A stretch of 64,000 nt of DNA, from assembly GCA_004322135.1 (NCBI GenBank), contig SCSG01000031.1:1-64000 (forward strand), in the 5' to 3' direction. The position numbers were made by a program, and so were the translations under genes. Source of the stretch: Burkholderiaceae bacterium. Its GTDB lineage: Bacteria > Pseudomonadota > Gammaproteobacteria > Burkholderiales > Burkholderiaceae_B. Below, in pieces: positions 25,383-34,419 of this stretch (its first letter is position 1; each line of letters opens with the position of its first letter). Under the pieces are notes generated by a model that was given only the letters and a program-made list of their open reading frames with translations, was not told the origin of the DNA and did not search any database.

Positions 25383-26444
25383 ATGATCATAGATATCCAC
25401 GGCCACTACACCACCGAGCCCAAGGCCCTTTCTGCCTTTCGCGACAGGCAGCTTGCCGGGCTGGCCGATCCGGCTCGCCAAGCCCACACTGCCGACCTGA
25501 ACATCAGCGATGAAGAGCTCATTCAAAGTGTGCAGCCACAACTGAAGCTGCAGTCGCAGCGCGGCTGTGACCTGACCCTCTTTTCGCCACGCGCATCGGG
25601 AATGGCCCATCATATTGGCAGCGAAGCCATCAGTGCCCAATGGACTACTGTCTCAAACAACCTCATCCATAGAATCTGCACATTGCTGCCGGATCACTTC
25701 GCGGGTGTTGGCCAGCTGCCACAGTTTCGCGGTGCCCCACCCAAACACTGCATTCCTGAACTCGAGCGTATTGTGAACGAATTGGGGTTTGTGGCTGTCA
25801 ACCTCAACCCGGATCCATCGGGTGGCTACTGGACTGATCTACCACTCACCGACCATCAGTGGTACCCCCTTTACGAAAAGCTATGCGAATTGAATGTGCC
25901 GGCCATGATTCACGTTTCGTCGTGTTGCAACCCCAACTTTCATCACACTGGTGCGCATTACATCAACGCCGACACGACCGCGTTCATGCAACTCATTCAG
26001 GGTGACCTCTTCAAGGATTTTCCCGCGCTCAAGCTCGTGATCCCGCACGGAGGTGGCGCTGTGCCCTACCACTGGGGGCGATATCGCGGCCTATGTCAGG
26101 CAATGCGAAACATCACACTAGCCGACCATTTAATGGACAATGTCTTTTTCGATACCTGTGTTTATCACCTGCCAGGCATCGAACTACTGGCCAAGGTCAT
26201 CCCTGTCAACAACATCCTGTTCGCTTCCGAAATGCTTGGGGCAGTCAAAGGCATCGACCCTGAAACAGGCCACAACTTCGACGACACCAAGCGCTACCTT
26301 GATCAGCTGACTGGACTAGATGAACAAAGCCGCCACAAAATCTTTGAAGGCAATGCGCGCCGCGTTTATCCCCGCCTTGACGCCCTGCTGGCCGCCCACC
26401 ACGATCGCGTCGGTCGAGAGGCACAACCCCTTACGCCAGTATGA
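25383..26444 (+). CDS. ligJ: 4-oxalomesaconate hydratase (LigJ/GalB-type amidohydrolase)
   Basis: This 353-residue amidohydrolase-superfamily protein closely follows LigJ: IDIHGHYTTEPKAL at the N-terminus, FSPRASGMAHHIG, NLNPDPSGGYW, IPHGGGAVPYHWGR and LFASEMLGAVKGIDP. Zn ligands likely include H6, H8 and H177, and E283 corresponds to the LigJ catalytic Glu. The enzyme hydrates 4-oxalomesaconate to 4-carboxy-4-hydroxy-2-oxoadipate in protocatechuate 4,5-cleavage and gallate degradation. It begins 2 bp after the upstream stop. The aldolase that should act on its product is next. Confidence 0.88.
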   Translation: MIIDIHGHYTTEPKALSAFRDRQLAGLADPARQAHTADLNISDEELIQSVQPQLKLQSQRGCDLTLFSPRASGMAHHIGSEAISAQWTTVSNNLIHRICTLLPDHFAGVGQLPQFRGAPPKHCIPELERIVNELGFVAVNLNPDPSGGYWTDLPLTDHQWYPLYEKLCELNVPAMIHVSSCCNPNFHHTGAHYINADTTAFMQLIQGDLFKDFPALKLVIPHGGGAVPYHWGRYRGLCQAMRNITLADHLMDNVFFDTCVYHLPGIELLAKVIPVNNILFASEMLGAVKGIDPETGHNFDDTKRYLDQLTGLDEQSRHKIFEGNARRVYPRLDALLAAHHDRVGREAQPLTPV

Positions 26445-26462
26445 AAATCCAGGAGATCATGT

Positions 26463-27329
26463 ATGTCAACGCTTCCCCGCCTGAACGGCGTAATTCAGGC
26501 GCTTGAATCAAGACAACACGCCTTTTCCTTGTTCGCGCCCTGCGAAATTGAAACGGCGGTGGAGTTGCAGACGTCCAAGTACGAAGGTGTGGTGTTCGAA
26601 GGCGAGCATCGCGGATGGGATATTGCAGCACTGCGCAACAGCCTGCAATATCTTCTCAACCGAGGCCAGATAGCTCACTCTACGTCTGTCGCCCCGCAAA
26701 TCACACCGATGGCACGTGTGCCGGCGAACGGTGTGGAAAAAAACCAGTTTCTCGCCAAGCAGGCGCTGGACCTTGGCTGCTACGGCATTGTCTGGCCACA
26801 CGTCAGCACTGTCGAAGAAGCATACAACGCCGTGGCGGCTTGTCGCTATCCGCGCCTGAAAAACAAACCACTTTACGAGCCGGCCGGGATACGCGGAGAC
26901 GGACCTACCCAAGCAGCACGCTACTGGGGCATAACTCAGCAAGAATATTACGAGCGTGCCGACGTCTGGCCTCTGGCGCCGCACGGCGAAATCCTAGTGA
27001 TTATCCAAATCGAAGATACCACTGGCATACGGAATCTTCCGGACATGCTCAAGAATGTACCTGGAATCGGTGTCGTGCTGATCGGCGAAGGCGACCTGAG
27101 CCAGGAGCTAGGATACCCGCGCCAGACCGAACATAAGGCGGTGCTGGACTGCATGGCCGAAATCGTGTCCATCTGCAAACAGCACAACACCATTGTAGGT
27201 CACCCCCATGTAAGCCAATCCAACGCCGACCGTGTCATACACGAAGGCTACCGCTATCTGATGTGCGCCGCGCCGCGCAGCTTCGCGAACCTAGACAAGG
27301 CGCGCGAGCTCGCACTGCGCTTATCTTGA
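26463..27329 (+). CDS. HpcH/HpaI aldolase (pyruvate-type class II aldolase)
   Basis: This 288-residue TIM-barrel protein has VVFEGEHRGWD (the D/E-x-EH region), ARVPANG, the LDLGCYGIVWPHV metal region and a VIIQIEDTTGI strand. Family members cleave 4-hydroxy-2-oxo acids to pyruvate plus an aldehyde or keto acid. Placed directly after oxalomesaconate hydratase it may cleave 4-carboxy-4-hydroxy-2-oxoadipate to pyruvate and oxaloacetate, a job done elsewhere by the unrelated LigK/GalC family. That role is inference. Confidence 0.8.
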   Translation: MSTLPRLNGVIQALESRQHAFSLFAPCEIETAVELQTSKYEGVVFEGEHRGWDIAALRNSLQYLLNRGQIAHSTSVAPQITPMARVPANGVEKNQFLAKQALDLGCYGIVWPHVSTVEEAYNAVAACRYPRLKNKPLYEPAGIRGDGPTQAARYWGITQQEYYERADVWPLAPHGEILVIIQIEDTTGIRNLPDMLKNVPGIGVVLIGEGDLSQELGYPRQTEHKAVLDCMAEIVSICKQHNTIVGHPHVSQSNADRVIHEGYRYLMCAAPRSFANLDKARELALRLS

Positions 27330-27360
27330 AGAACCCAACCAAATCATCCAAGGAAAGAAC

Positions 27361-28470
27361 GTGAATAAAGTTAAAGCCGCTGTCAAGACAGGCGCGGATA
27401 CCATCGAGATGCAGGAATTCCCCATGCCCGAAATCCCAGCGGACAGCGCGCTGCTAAAGGTTGAAGTCGCGGGCATCTGCGGCACCGACGTGAAAATGCT
27501 CAAGCAGCCGCTAGTCACGGGTGGCCCGGTTATCATGGGTCACGAAAATATTGGCTATATCGCAAAGGCCGGCTCCAGCTTCACCGAACGCAAAGGCTTC
27601 AAGGAAGGAGACTTGGTGTTCGTCGAACACTACATTTCCTGCGGAAAATGCGAATGGTGCCTCAAGGGAGAATATCGCCATTGCGAACTCACCGACTGGC
27701 GGTCTAACCCCAAAGGCCTACGCTATGGCTACACTACGTCCAACAACCCGCCACACCTATGGGGCGGCTTCGCGCAATATATGTACCTGCCATGGAACTC
27801 AGTCATCCACAAAGTCCCCGATGGCGTAACACCCGAGTTAGCAGGTCTGGTGACCCCTATGGCCAATGGTATCGAATGGGCCCTTTTCGATTGCAAGGTG
27901 GGATACAACTCCACCGTCCTCATTCAGGGGCCTGGTCAACAGGGCCTGTCGCAAACTATAGCCTGCAAACAGGCTGGCGCATCACTGATCATCGTGACTG
28001 GCACAACTCGGGACGCGGCGCGCCTCGATGTAGCAAGAAAGCTGGGAGCGGACTACGTTATCGACGTGCAAAAAGAAGATCCGCTGGCCCGCATCATGGA
28101 AATCACCGGTGGCAAAGGCGTTGATGTGGCGCTAGATTGTACGGCCGGCGCGGGAACCATGGCCCTGCATCTGGGTGTCGAGGCGCTCAAACGCAAAGGT
28201 GGCACGCTACTCGTACAGGGCGAACTGGCCGAGTTCCCGAATTTCCCACTCGGCAAGATTACGGTCAAATACATCACCATCAAATGTGCGCGAGGCCACA
28301 GCTACAGGGCTTGCGAACTGGCGTTGCAACAGCTCGCTTCCAAGCGGTTTCCGCTTGAGTTGCTCACCACGCACAGATTCGGGCTCGACGACGCCAGATA
28401 CGCCATTAAATCCGTCGGCGGCGAAGGCGCAAAGGACGTGGTACACGTCTCACTGATGCCGTGGATGTAA
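27361..28470 (+). CDS. Zinc-dependent alcohol dehydrogenase (MDR family)
   Basis: This 369-residue medium-chain dehydrogenase has catalytic Zn residues C40 (GICGTD) and H61-E62 (GHENIG), the structural Zn cysteines C94, C97, C100 and C108, and a C-terminal Rossmann domain. The start codon is GTG, preceded by AAGGAAAG. It oxidises a hydroxy compound or reduces an aldehyde/ketone with NAD(P). It is probably part of the 22595-31410 operon, with the CobW GTPase starting 7 bp after its stop. Confidence 0.9.
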   Translation: MNKVKAAVKTGADTIEMQEFPMPEIPADSALLKVEVAGICGTDVKMLKQPLVTGGPVIMGHENIGYIAKAGSSFTERKGFKEGDLVFVEHYISCGKCEWCLKGEYRHCELTDWRSNPKGLRYGYTTSNNPPHLWGGFAQYMYLPWNSVIHKVPDGVTPELAGLVTPMANGIEWALFDCKVGYNSTVLIQGPGQQGLSQTIACKQAGASLIIVTGTTRDAARLDVARKLGADYVIDVQKEDPLARIMEITGGKGVDVALDCTAGAGTMALHLGVEALKRKGGTLLVQGELAEFPNFPLGKITVKYITIKCARGHSYRACELALQQLASKRFPLELLTTHRFGLDDARYAIKSVGGEGAKDVVHVSLMPWM

Positions 28471-28477
28471 AGCTGTC

Positions 28478-29638
28478 ATGCCTGGTAACGACTCTGCGGA
28501 CACTGCGCAAACTCCACCCGACACGCGCATTCCAGTCACGGTACTGACCGGGTACCTTGGCGCCGGCAAAACGACTTTGCTCAACCACATTCTCTCCGAC
28601 GATCATGGCCGACACTATGCAGTCATCGTCAATGAATTCGGGGAGATCGGCATTGACAACGACCTGATTGTGGATACCAGCGAAGAGCTGTTCGAAATGA
28701 ATAACGGGTGTGTCTGCTGCTCCGTCAGGGGCGACCTGATCCGCACGCTGTACCACTTGCTAGGCACTGACCGCAGCCGGTACGACGGCATTCTCATTGA
28801 AACAACAGGTCTGGCCGACCCCGGGCCAGTGGCCCAGACCTTTCTGGTGGATCAAACTCTGCTCGCACAAACCCGACTCGACTCCATCATTACCGTGGTG
28901 GACGCGAGGCACATAGATGCACGCCTTGCGGACAGCCGCGAGGCCGTGGAGCAAATCGCGTTCGCCGACCAGATATTGCTAAACAAGACCGATCTTGTCA
29001 CACCGAGCGAGCTGACTCAGATCGCGAAGCGGATCAGAAAACTCAATCGACTAGCCCCCATACACAACACACAATGGGCAAGTATCTCGCTCGAAAAAAT
29101 TCTGGAGCGCAATAGCTTCGACCTGGAACGCATCGTCAAACTGGAACCGGATTTCCTGGATCCATTTCAACGGGAGTCCGGATACGAACACGGATCCGAG
29201 CGCGTACTCGGGACTGAATATCACGGACATGGCGAACACGATGATCCGCATGTTAGCGACGCCAAGACCGAAGGGCATACCCACACAGCCGATCATCACC
29301 ACGACAGCGACATCTGCAGCATCTCGCTTACATGCCGGCACCCGATGGAGGAGGGACGCCTCAGCGACTGGCTGACCAGCCTAGTGGCGGGAAAGGGACA
29401 GGATATCCTGCGGGCCAAGGGCATTATTGACATCCAGGGTCAGAACGCAAGACTCGTCTTTCAGGCGGTGCACATGCTACTCGAAGGCGGCTACCAAAGG
29501 ACCTGGCAGCCAAGCGAAGACCGTTACAGCCGACTGGTATTCATAGGGCGGCACCTTGATAGCGAACAATTGAAGAAAAACTTTGAAGCCTGTGCCGCAG
29601 CCACTTCGGGTGTGACTCCCGATTCAATACGTGACTAG
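28478..29638 (+). CDS. CobW/ZNG-type GTPase metallochaperone
   Basis: This 386-residue G3E GTPase has Walker A GYLGAGKT (25-32), the metal-binding C78-V-C80-C81, ETTGL and the NKTD specificity motif. A His-rich loop (about 245-275, many H and D) and the CobW C-terminal domain follow. Such proteins deliver metals, often Zn, to client enzymes. Within this operon LigJ and the alcohol dehydrogenase are Zn enzymes, so they are plausible clients. The client link is inference. Confidence 0.88.
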   Translation: MPGNDSADTAQTPPDTRIPVTVLTGYLGAGKTTLLNHILSDDHGRHYAVIVNEFGEIGIDNDLIVDTSEELFEMNNGCVCCSVRGDLIRTLYHLLGTDRSRYDGILIETTGLADPGPVAQTFLVDQTLLAQTRLDSIITVVDARHIDARLADSREAVEQIAFADQILLNKTDLVTPSELTQIAKRIRKLNRLAPIHNTQWASISLEKILERNSFDLERIVKLEPDFLDPFQRESGYEHGSERVLGTEYHGHGEHDDPHVSDAKTEGHTHTADHHHDSDICSISLTCRHPMEEGRLSDWLTSLVAGKGQDILRAKGIIDIQGQNARLVFQAVHMLLEGGYQRTWQPSEDRYSRLVFIGRHLDSEQLKKNFEACAAATSGVTPDSIRD

Positions 29639-29961
29639 ACGTAATTGACTAGGCAAAGACTCCGGTCTAACATAGCACTGGCTATTTTGATTGGGGCTCA
29701 GGATAGCAACACCGTTGAAGCCAACACGCTAAAAGCACGTAACTTACCCGGGAAATCAGGCACCTGAGACCAAAATCAACACAAGGTCCGCCACCGGCAT
29801 GTACCGCGACCCAGTCGCACGCCTGCGGCATCCAGCCACCGTTGGCGTGCTCGGCAGCCGCGTACTACAACGCAAAACAGTCAGGAACTGACACTCTGCC
29901 GACCCACTACAACAATGCGCCTGCACGACAGTGCACCTTAACTATTATCTTCGAGACAGGT
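29639..29961. other. Intergenic gap before aldehyde dehydrogenase
   Basis: The 323-bp gap contains no gene or repeat I can support. It may carry a promoter for the dehydrogenase, since the preceding genes are much closer together. Confidence 0.35.
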
Positions 29962-31410
29962 ATGACAAACTCCACTTCTTCCGATGTCAGTAAATATCGA
30001 TTTGTAAACACGATAGACGGGCGCGCTGTAGACAGCGACCACTATATTGACGTCATCAACCCGGCCACGGGTCTCGTATGTGCCAAGGTCCCCGAAGCCA
30101 CGCCTGACCAGCTCAATGAGGCGGTAGCGGCGGCTCGCCGTGCCCAGCCAGCGTGGGCCGCACGAGACATCCCCGAGCGCCGCAGGATCCTCGGCCTCAT
30201 TGCCAAAGCACTAATAGACAACCGCGATGAACTGGCCCACCTGATCGTACTGGAGCAGGGCAAGCCCATGGTGCGTGCCCTGGACGAAGTCACCCGTTCC
30301 GTCGAGCAGCTTAATTTTCTGATGGCCATCGACTTGCACGACGACCACCTTGTGGACAGCAACGACAGGCCAGTCCGCATCCACTACGAGCCCTTGGGCG
30401 TGATAGGCGGAATCGTGCCCTGGAATATGCCTCTTGTGCTTGGCGTGCCAAAAATCGTCCATGCACTGTATACCGGTAACACCATCGTCCTGAAGCCTTC
30501 GCAGTACACACCACTGTCCTCGCTGCGCCTTGGCGAACTGATCACGCCGCTGATTCCGGCCGGGGTCGTCAACATTATCGCGGGCGGAAATGAGATCGGC
30601 CAACTGATGTCCGAACATCCCGACATCGACAAAATATCGTTCACGGGTTCCCTGCGCGCGGGCAGGGCCGTCATGCGCAGCGCTGCCGGCACACTCAAGC
30701 GCCTCACACTCGAACTGGGCGGAAACGACGCTGCCATTGTCTTCGACGACGTTGATCCAGAAAAGATTGCACCCAGCCTGTTCAGAGGCGCGTTTGCCAA
30801 TTCAGGGCAAATTTGCATGGCCATCAAGCGGCTCTACGTGCACGAACGTATCTACGAACCTGTATGTCAGGCGCTGGCCGCCATCGCCAAACGCACCGTG
30901 GTGGGTGACGGCACAAGCAAAGAAACCCAGCTCGGACCCCTGCAGAACAAGACTCAGTTTGACATGGTGAGCGGCATTATTGACGACGCACGCGCCGCAG
31001 GTGGGCGAGTACTGGGAGAACCCGACAACGCCGAGAAATTGGGCGGATACTGCATACGCCCAATAATTGTCGCGGACTTGAAAGAAGGCACGCGGCTGGT
31101 CGATGAAGAACAATTCGGCCCAGTCCTGCCAGTGCTGAAATTCACCGACACCGAAGACGTCATACGCCGGGCCAACGCCACCGAGTACGGCCTCGGAGCT
31201 TCCGTATGGAGCAAGGACCTGGATCGCGCCGAACGTGTGGCGGAACGACTGGATGCTGGTACAGTGTGGATCAACTATCATCTGGGGTCCGATGCACGCG
31301 TGCCCTTCGGAGGCTCCAAACTGTCGGGCGTGGGTGTGCAATACTCACTCGAAGGCCTGCGTGCTTCCATGCAGGCGCGCGCCATCTATTCACCGGCACC
31401 AATCGACTGA
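29962..31410 (+). CDS. Aldehyde dehydrogenase (succinate-semialdehyde-type ALDH)
   Basis: This 482-residue ALDH has Lys178 (LKPS), Glu251 (ELGG) and catalytic Cys285 (GQICMA). The ATG at 29962 gives standard family length and follows GAGACAGG; the frame extends 40 residues further upstream without family resemblance. It oxidises an aldehyde to an acid, perhaps the product of the alcohol dehydrogenase at 27361. A large hairpin follows the stop. Confidence 0.9.
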   Translation: MTNSTSSDVSKYRFVNTIDGRAVDSDHYIDVINPATGLVCAKVPEATPDQLNEAVAAARRAQPAWAARDIPERRRILGLIAKALIDNRDELAHLIVLEQGKPMVRALDEVTRSVEQLNFLMAIDLHDDHLVDSNDRPVRIHYEPLGVIGGIVPWNMPLVLGVPKIVHALYTGNTIVLKPSQYTPLSSLRLGELITPLIPAGVVNIIAGGNEIGQLMSEHPDIDKISFTGSLRAGRAVMRSAAGTLKRLTLELGGNDAAIVFDDVDPEKIAPSLFRGAFANSGQICMAIKRLYVHERIYEPVCQALAAIAKRTVVGDGTSKETQLGPLQNKTQFDMVSGIIDDARAAGGRVLGEPDNAEKLGGYCIRPIIVADLKEGTRLVDEEQFGPVLPVLKFTDTEDVIRRANATEYGLGASVWSKDLDRAERVAERLDAGTVWINYHLGSDARVPFGGSKLSGVGVQYSLEGLRASMQARAIYSPAPID

Positions 31411-31428
31411 CGAAAACACCGGGTTACA

Positions 31429-31479
31429 GGGCGTCGCCGCAGCGTCTGCAGGCAGAATGCCGACGCTGCAGCGACGCCC
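31429..31479. terminator. Large inverted repeat after ALDH gene
   Basis: Two 18-nt arms (31429-31446 and 31462-31479) pair with one mismatch around a 15-nt loop. The stem starts GGGCGTCGC and is very GC-rich. No T-tract follows, so it is either a GC-type terminator or a structured element ending the catabolic operon. Confidence 0.55.
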
Positions 31480-31666
31480 ACCCCGGAATACACGCGCCGC
31501 GTCACGTGCGCGGCGCGCGATGCGGCTAAAGTAGTGGAGGCCGTCCTCTGGGATATAATTTGCCAAGTGGCCACGCCGACCGCCAAGTGGGAATCGGACC
31601 GCCCGCCGGCTCACGCAGCGCACCGTCTTGCAGCATGCCAAAGCCCTCTTGGATTCAAGTGTTGTT

Positions 31667-32518
31667 ATGATCAAAGTCATCGTCGTAGCGTTGATTGCGT
31701 CCAGCGTCCTCTATGTGCATTTCCGCGGCAAGGTACGTTTTCGCTTCTTCCGCCAGCTTTCCGACCACTCCAGCTTCATGGCGCCCATCAACGCGCTTGT
31801 ATACCTGTTTTCGAAAATACCTGACAGGCCTTACCACACGCAAAGCGAATTCCCGGGAATCGAAGCGCTGACTGCCCGTTGGGAAGACATTCGCGACGAA
31901 GCACTGACCCTTCAGGAACACATCAGAAGCTCGGCGAAACTCGACGACCTTGGCTTTAATTCGTTTTTCAGCCGCGGCTGGAAGCGCTTCTACCTTAAAT
32001 GGTATGGCGACAGCCACGAATCAGCCCGCCAGCTTTGCCCCGTCACCACCAAAATCCTCGACGGAATTCCCAGCATCAAGGCGGCCATGTTCGCTGAGCT
32101 GCCGCCGGGAAGCAAGCTGATGAAGCATCGCGACCCGTATGCGGGTTCCATCCGCTATCACCTGGGACTGCGCACACCAAACGATGACGGCTGCTTCATC
32201 AATGTCGACGGTAAGCCGTACAGCTGGCGCGACGGTGAAGCCGTCCTCTTTGACGAAACCTTCATCCACTATGCCGAAAATCTGACAGACCAGGACCGCA
32301 TCATCCTGTTCTGCGACGTCGAACGACCCATGAAGTACCGCTGGGCCGCAACGCTCAACCACTGGTTCGGTCGCCATGTCATGGCGGCTGCCACGTCTCC
32401 CAACAATGAGAACGACCGCACGGGCGGGTTGAACCGCTCGTTCAAATACATCCAGAAATTTCGCCTGGCAGGCAAGGAACTGAAGAAAAAGAACGTGACG
32501 ATCTACTACATCGTCTAG
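31667..32518 (+). CDS. lpxO: LpxO-like aspartyl/asparaginyl beta-hydroxylase family protein
   Basis: The protein starts with a membrane anchor (MIKVIVVALIASSVLYVHF) followed by the Asp/Asn beta-hydroxylase domain. Iron-binding candidates are H-R-D in KLMKHRDPYAG and the later His in DETFIHYAEN; LGLRTP and RIILFCDVERP complete the pattern. LpxO adds a 2-hydroxyl to lipid A acyl chains at the inner membrane using 2-oxoglutarate and Fe. Beyond the TAG stop the same frame reads a further hydrophobic stretch (WLLLAGIPIGLLLAL) to 32565, suggesting a lost C-terminal membrane segment. A TTG start at 31628 is also possible. Confidence 0.82.
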   Translation: MIKVIVVALIASSVLYVHFRGKVRFRFFRQLSDHSSFMAPINALVYLFSKIPDRPYHTQSEFPGIEALTARWEDIRDEALTLQEHIRSSAKLDDLGFNSFFSRGWKRFYLKWYGDSHESARQLCPVTTKILDGIPSIKAAMFAELPPGSKLMKHRDPYAGSIRYHLGLRTPNDDGCFINVDGKPYSWRDGEAVLFDETFIHYAENLTDQDRIILFCDVERPMKYRWAATLNHWFGRHVMAAATSPNNENDRTGGLNRSFKYIQKFRLAGKELKKKNVTIYYIV

Positions 32519-32654
32519 TGGCTGCTGCTGGCCGGCATCCCCATCGGGCTGTTGCTGGCGCTTTGACGCGTTCCTGGCAAAACACGCCTTCTCCAGTCAG
32601 GACGCCGCCGGATGGCCGCCTCGACATATCCATCGTTCAACACGGGGTCCACTA

Positions 32655-33248
32655 ATGGGGACAAATCGCGTCGAAGCCTTCAGTGACGGGGTGCTGGCAA
32701 TCATCATCACAATCATGGTGCTTGACCTGAAGGTGCCGCACGAACCCACGTTCACGGCACTGCTGTCCGTCACGCCCGTATTTCTGAGCTACATCCTAAG
32801 TTTTATCTACGTGGGTATCTACTGGAACAACCACCACCATATGCTGCACCTGGTCAGCTCGGTCAATGGGTCAGTGCTATGGAGCAACCTGCATCTGCTC
32901 TTCTGGCTTTCAATCATACCGTTCACGACAGGCTGGATGGGCGAAAACCAGTTCGCACCCGTAACGCTGTTCCTTTACGGCATAAATTTGTTGTGCTGCG
33001 CAATCGCTTATGTGATGCTGCAATCCCGCATCATCAAATCGCAAGGCACCGGGTCAGTGCTGGCCCACGCCATCGGCTCGGACATCAAGGGCAAGATCTC
33101 GCCTGTGCTGTACCTGCTGGGCATCGGCTCGTCATTCGTATCGCAGTGGGCCTCGGGCGCCTTTTACGTTATAGCCGCCGCAATATGGCTAATACCCGAC
33201 AAACGGGTGGAACGGGAAATCGCGCAACATCTCTCCGTTCGTGACTAG
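32655..33248 (+). CDS. TMEM175-type potassium channel (DUF1211)
   Basis: This 197-residue protein has the TMEM175 signature R-x3-FSDGVLAIIITI in the first helix, followed by about five more hydrophobic segments and a WNNHHHM segment. Bacterial TMEM175 proteins form K+-conducting channels. It stands alone between the LpxO-like gene and a convergent LysR gene with a 3-bp gap. Confidence 0.87.
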   Translation: MGTNRVEAFSDGVLAIIITIMVLDLKVPHEPTFTALLSVTPVFLSYILSFIYVGIYWNNHHHMLHLVSSVNGSVLWSNLHLLFWLSIIPFTTGWMGENQFAPVTLFLYGINLLCCAIAYVMLQSRIIKSQGTGSVLAHAIGSDIKGKISPVLYLLGIGSSFVSQWASGAFYVIAAAIWLIPDKRVEREIAQHLSVRD

Positions 33249-33251
33249 CCA

Positions 33252-34277
33252 TCAGAGCGCTTTCGCCGCGCTTCGCTTGCGGCTGCGCACCTTGCCATCC
33301 GCCTGCGCCTCGAAACTCTGGGGAATCTTGGCTTCCAGCCGGGCTCGGTCATAAGCAGCCAACCCAGCCTGCTCCTTAAGGGCATCGATCAGTATGCGAA
33401 CCTTTACCGAACGGTGCCGTGCGGCCGGGAAAACGGCGTGGATGTCCGACTTTGGTATGGTCCACTTGGGCAAGACACGCACAAGCCGCCCAGCGGCAAT
33501 GTCTTCCCTGGTGGAAAAATCGGTCAGCACAGCCAGCCCGCCGCCAGCCAGTGCCGCCGCCCGGCACGCATTCGCCGTATTCGCGGAGAAAGAAGATTTG
33601 AAGTGCACCGGGCATGTTTCGCCAGCTGGTCCTTCAAAGACAAATGACAGGGGCCGCGCAAGAACCGACATCGAAATGAACGGCAGCCTGGAGAGGTCCG
33701 AAGACATACGCAGACCCGTGTGATGCTGCAAAAAGAGTGGGCTGGCAACCAGCCACTTAACGTAGCGGCCCACCACAACAGCCTGGTGACTCGAGTCGGG
33801 CAAACGTCCCAGCCGTATCGCCACGTCAATGCCCTCTGCAATCAGGTCGAAGCGCGTGTCATCCAGAATCAGGTCGACCCTTAGTTCGGGATAGCGCTCA
33901 CGCAACGCAACCAGAGCCGGAGTCACGATTGCCGCGCCGTAATCAATGGGCGCCGTGACCCGCAGCGTGCCACGCGGCTCGGCTGAAGTGCTGCCAGCCT
34001 GTGAAACGGCGTCGTCGATTTCGCCAAGAATTCGCCGGGTGGCCACGTAAAACGCCTCACCCGCTTCAGTAAGACTTAGCCGTCGCGTCGTGCGCACCAA
34101 CAGGCTGACGCCGAGTTCGGCCTCCAGCCGTTGCATATGTGCGCTGACCATCGTTTTCGCGATTCCCAGCTTCACGGCGGCGGCAGTCAGGGATCTGGAC
34201 TCGGCCACAGAAACGAAAACGGCCAGGCGATTGAGATTGATCGAGCTTAACTTGTTCACGTTACCGCGCCCTCGCAT
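33252..34277 (-). CDS. LysR family transcriptional regulator
   Basis: The protein has an N-terminal LysR helix-turn-helix (LTAAAVKLGIAKTMVSAHMQRLEAELG) and a periplasmic-binding-like effector domain, with a basic C-terminal tail rich in K/R. The open frame extends to 34352. I use ATG 34277; GTG at 34259 preceded by GAGGG is equally likely. It is divergent from a glutathione S-transferase, the classic arrangement for LysR control. Confidence 0.88.
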   Translation of the reverse strand: MRGRGNVNKLSSINLNRLAVFVSVAESRSLTAAAVKLGIAKTMVSAHMQRLEAELGVSLLVRTTRRLSLTEAGEAFYVATRRILGEIDDAVSQAGSTSAEPRGTLRVTAPIDYGAAIVTPALVALRERYPELRVDLILDDTRFDLIAEGIDVAIRLGRLPDSSHQAVVVGRYVKWLVASPLFLQHHTGLRMSSDLSRLPFISMSVLARPLSFVFEGPAGETCPVHFKSSFSANTANACRAAALAGGGLAVLTDFSTREDIAAGRLVRVLPKWTIPKSDIHAVFPAARHRSVKVRILIDALKEQAGLAAYDRARLEAKIPQSFEAQADGKVRSRKRSAAKAL

Positions 34278-34318
34278 ATTGTCCATTAATAGTGGATTAT
34301 TAATAATCAATTGTCCAT
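34278..34318. promoter_or_regulatory. LysR/GST divergent regulatory region
   Basis: A perfect 14-bp palindrome GATTATTAATAATC (34295-34308) lies between two direct copies of ATTGTCCAT (34278-34286 and 34310-34318). The arrangement in a LysR-divergent promoter suggests a binding site for the regulator. Confidence 0.55.
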
Positions 34319-34419
34319 CTTTTACTATATCCGTAATAGAGCTATCCTTCAATTGCAGGCTGCAGCCGTATCACGCACTGAACAGTCTGTTTCTACAACC
34401 GTCATTTACAGGAATTCAA

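Noticed and set aside
29639-29961. N-terminal extension of the aldehyde dehydrogenase by 40 residues from 29842
   Set aside because: The added residues do not resemble ALDH and a ribosome site lies before the ATG at 29962.
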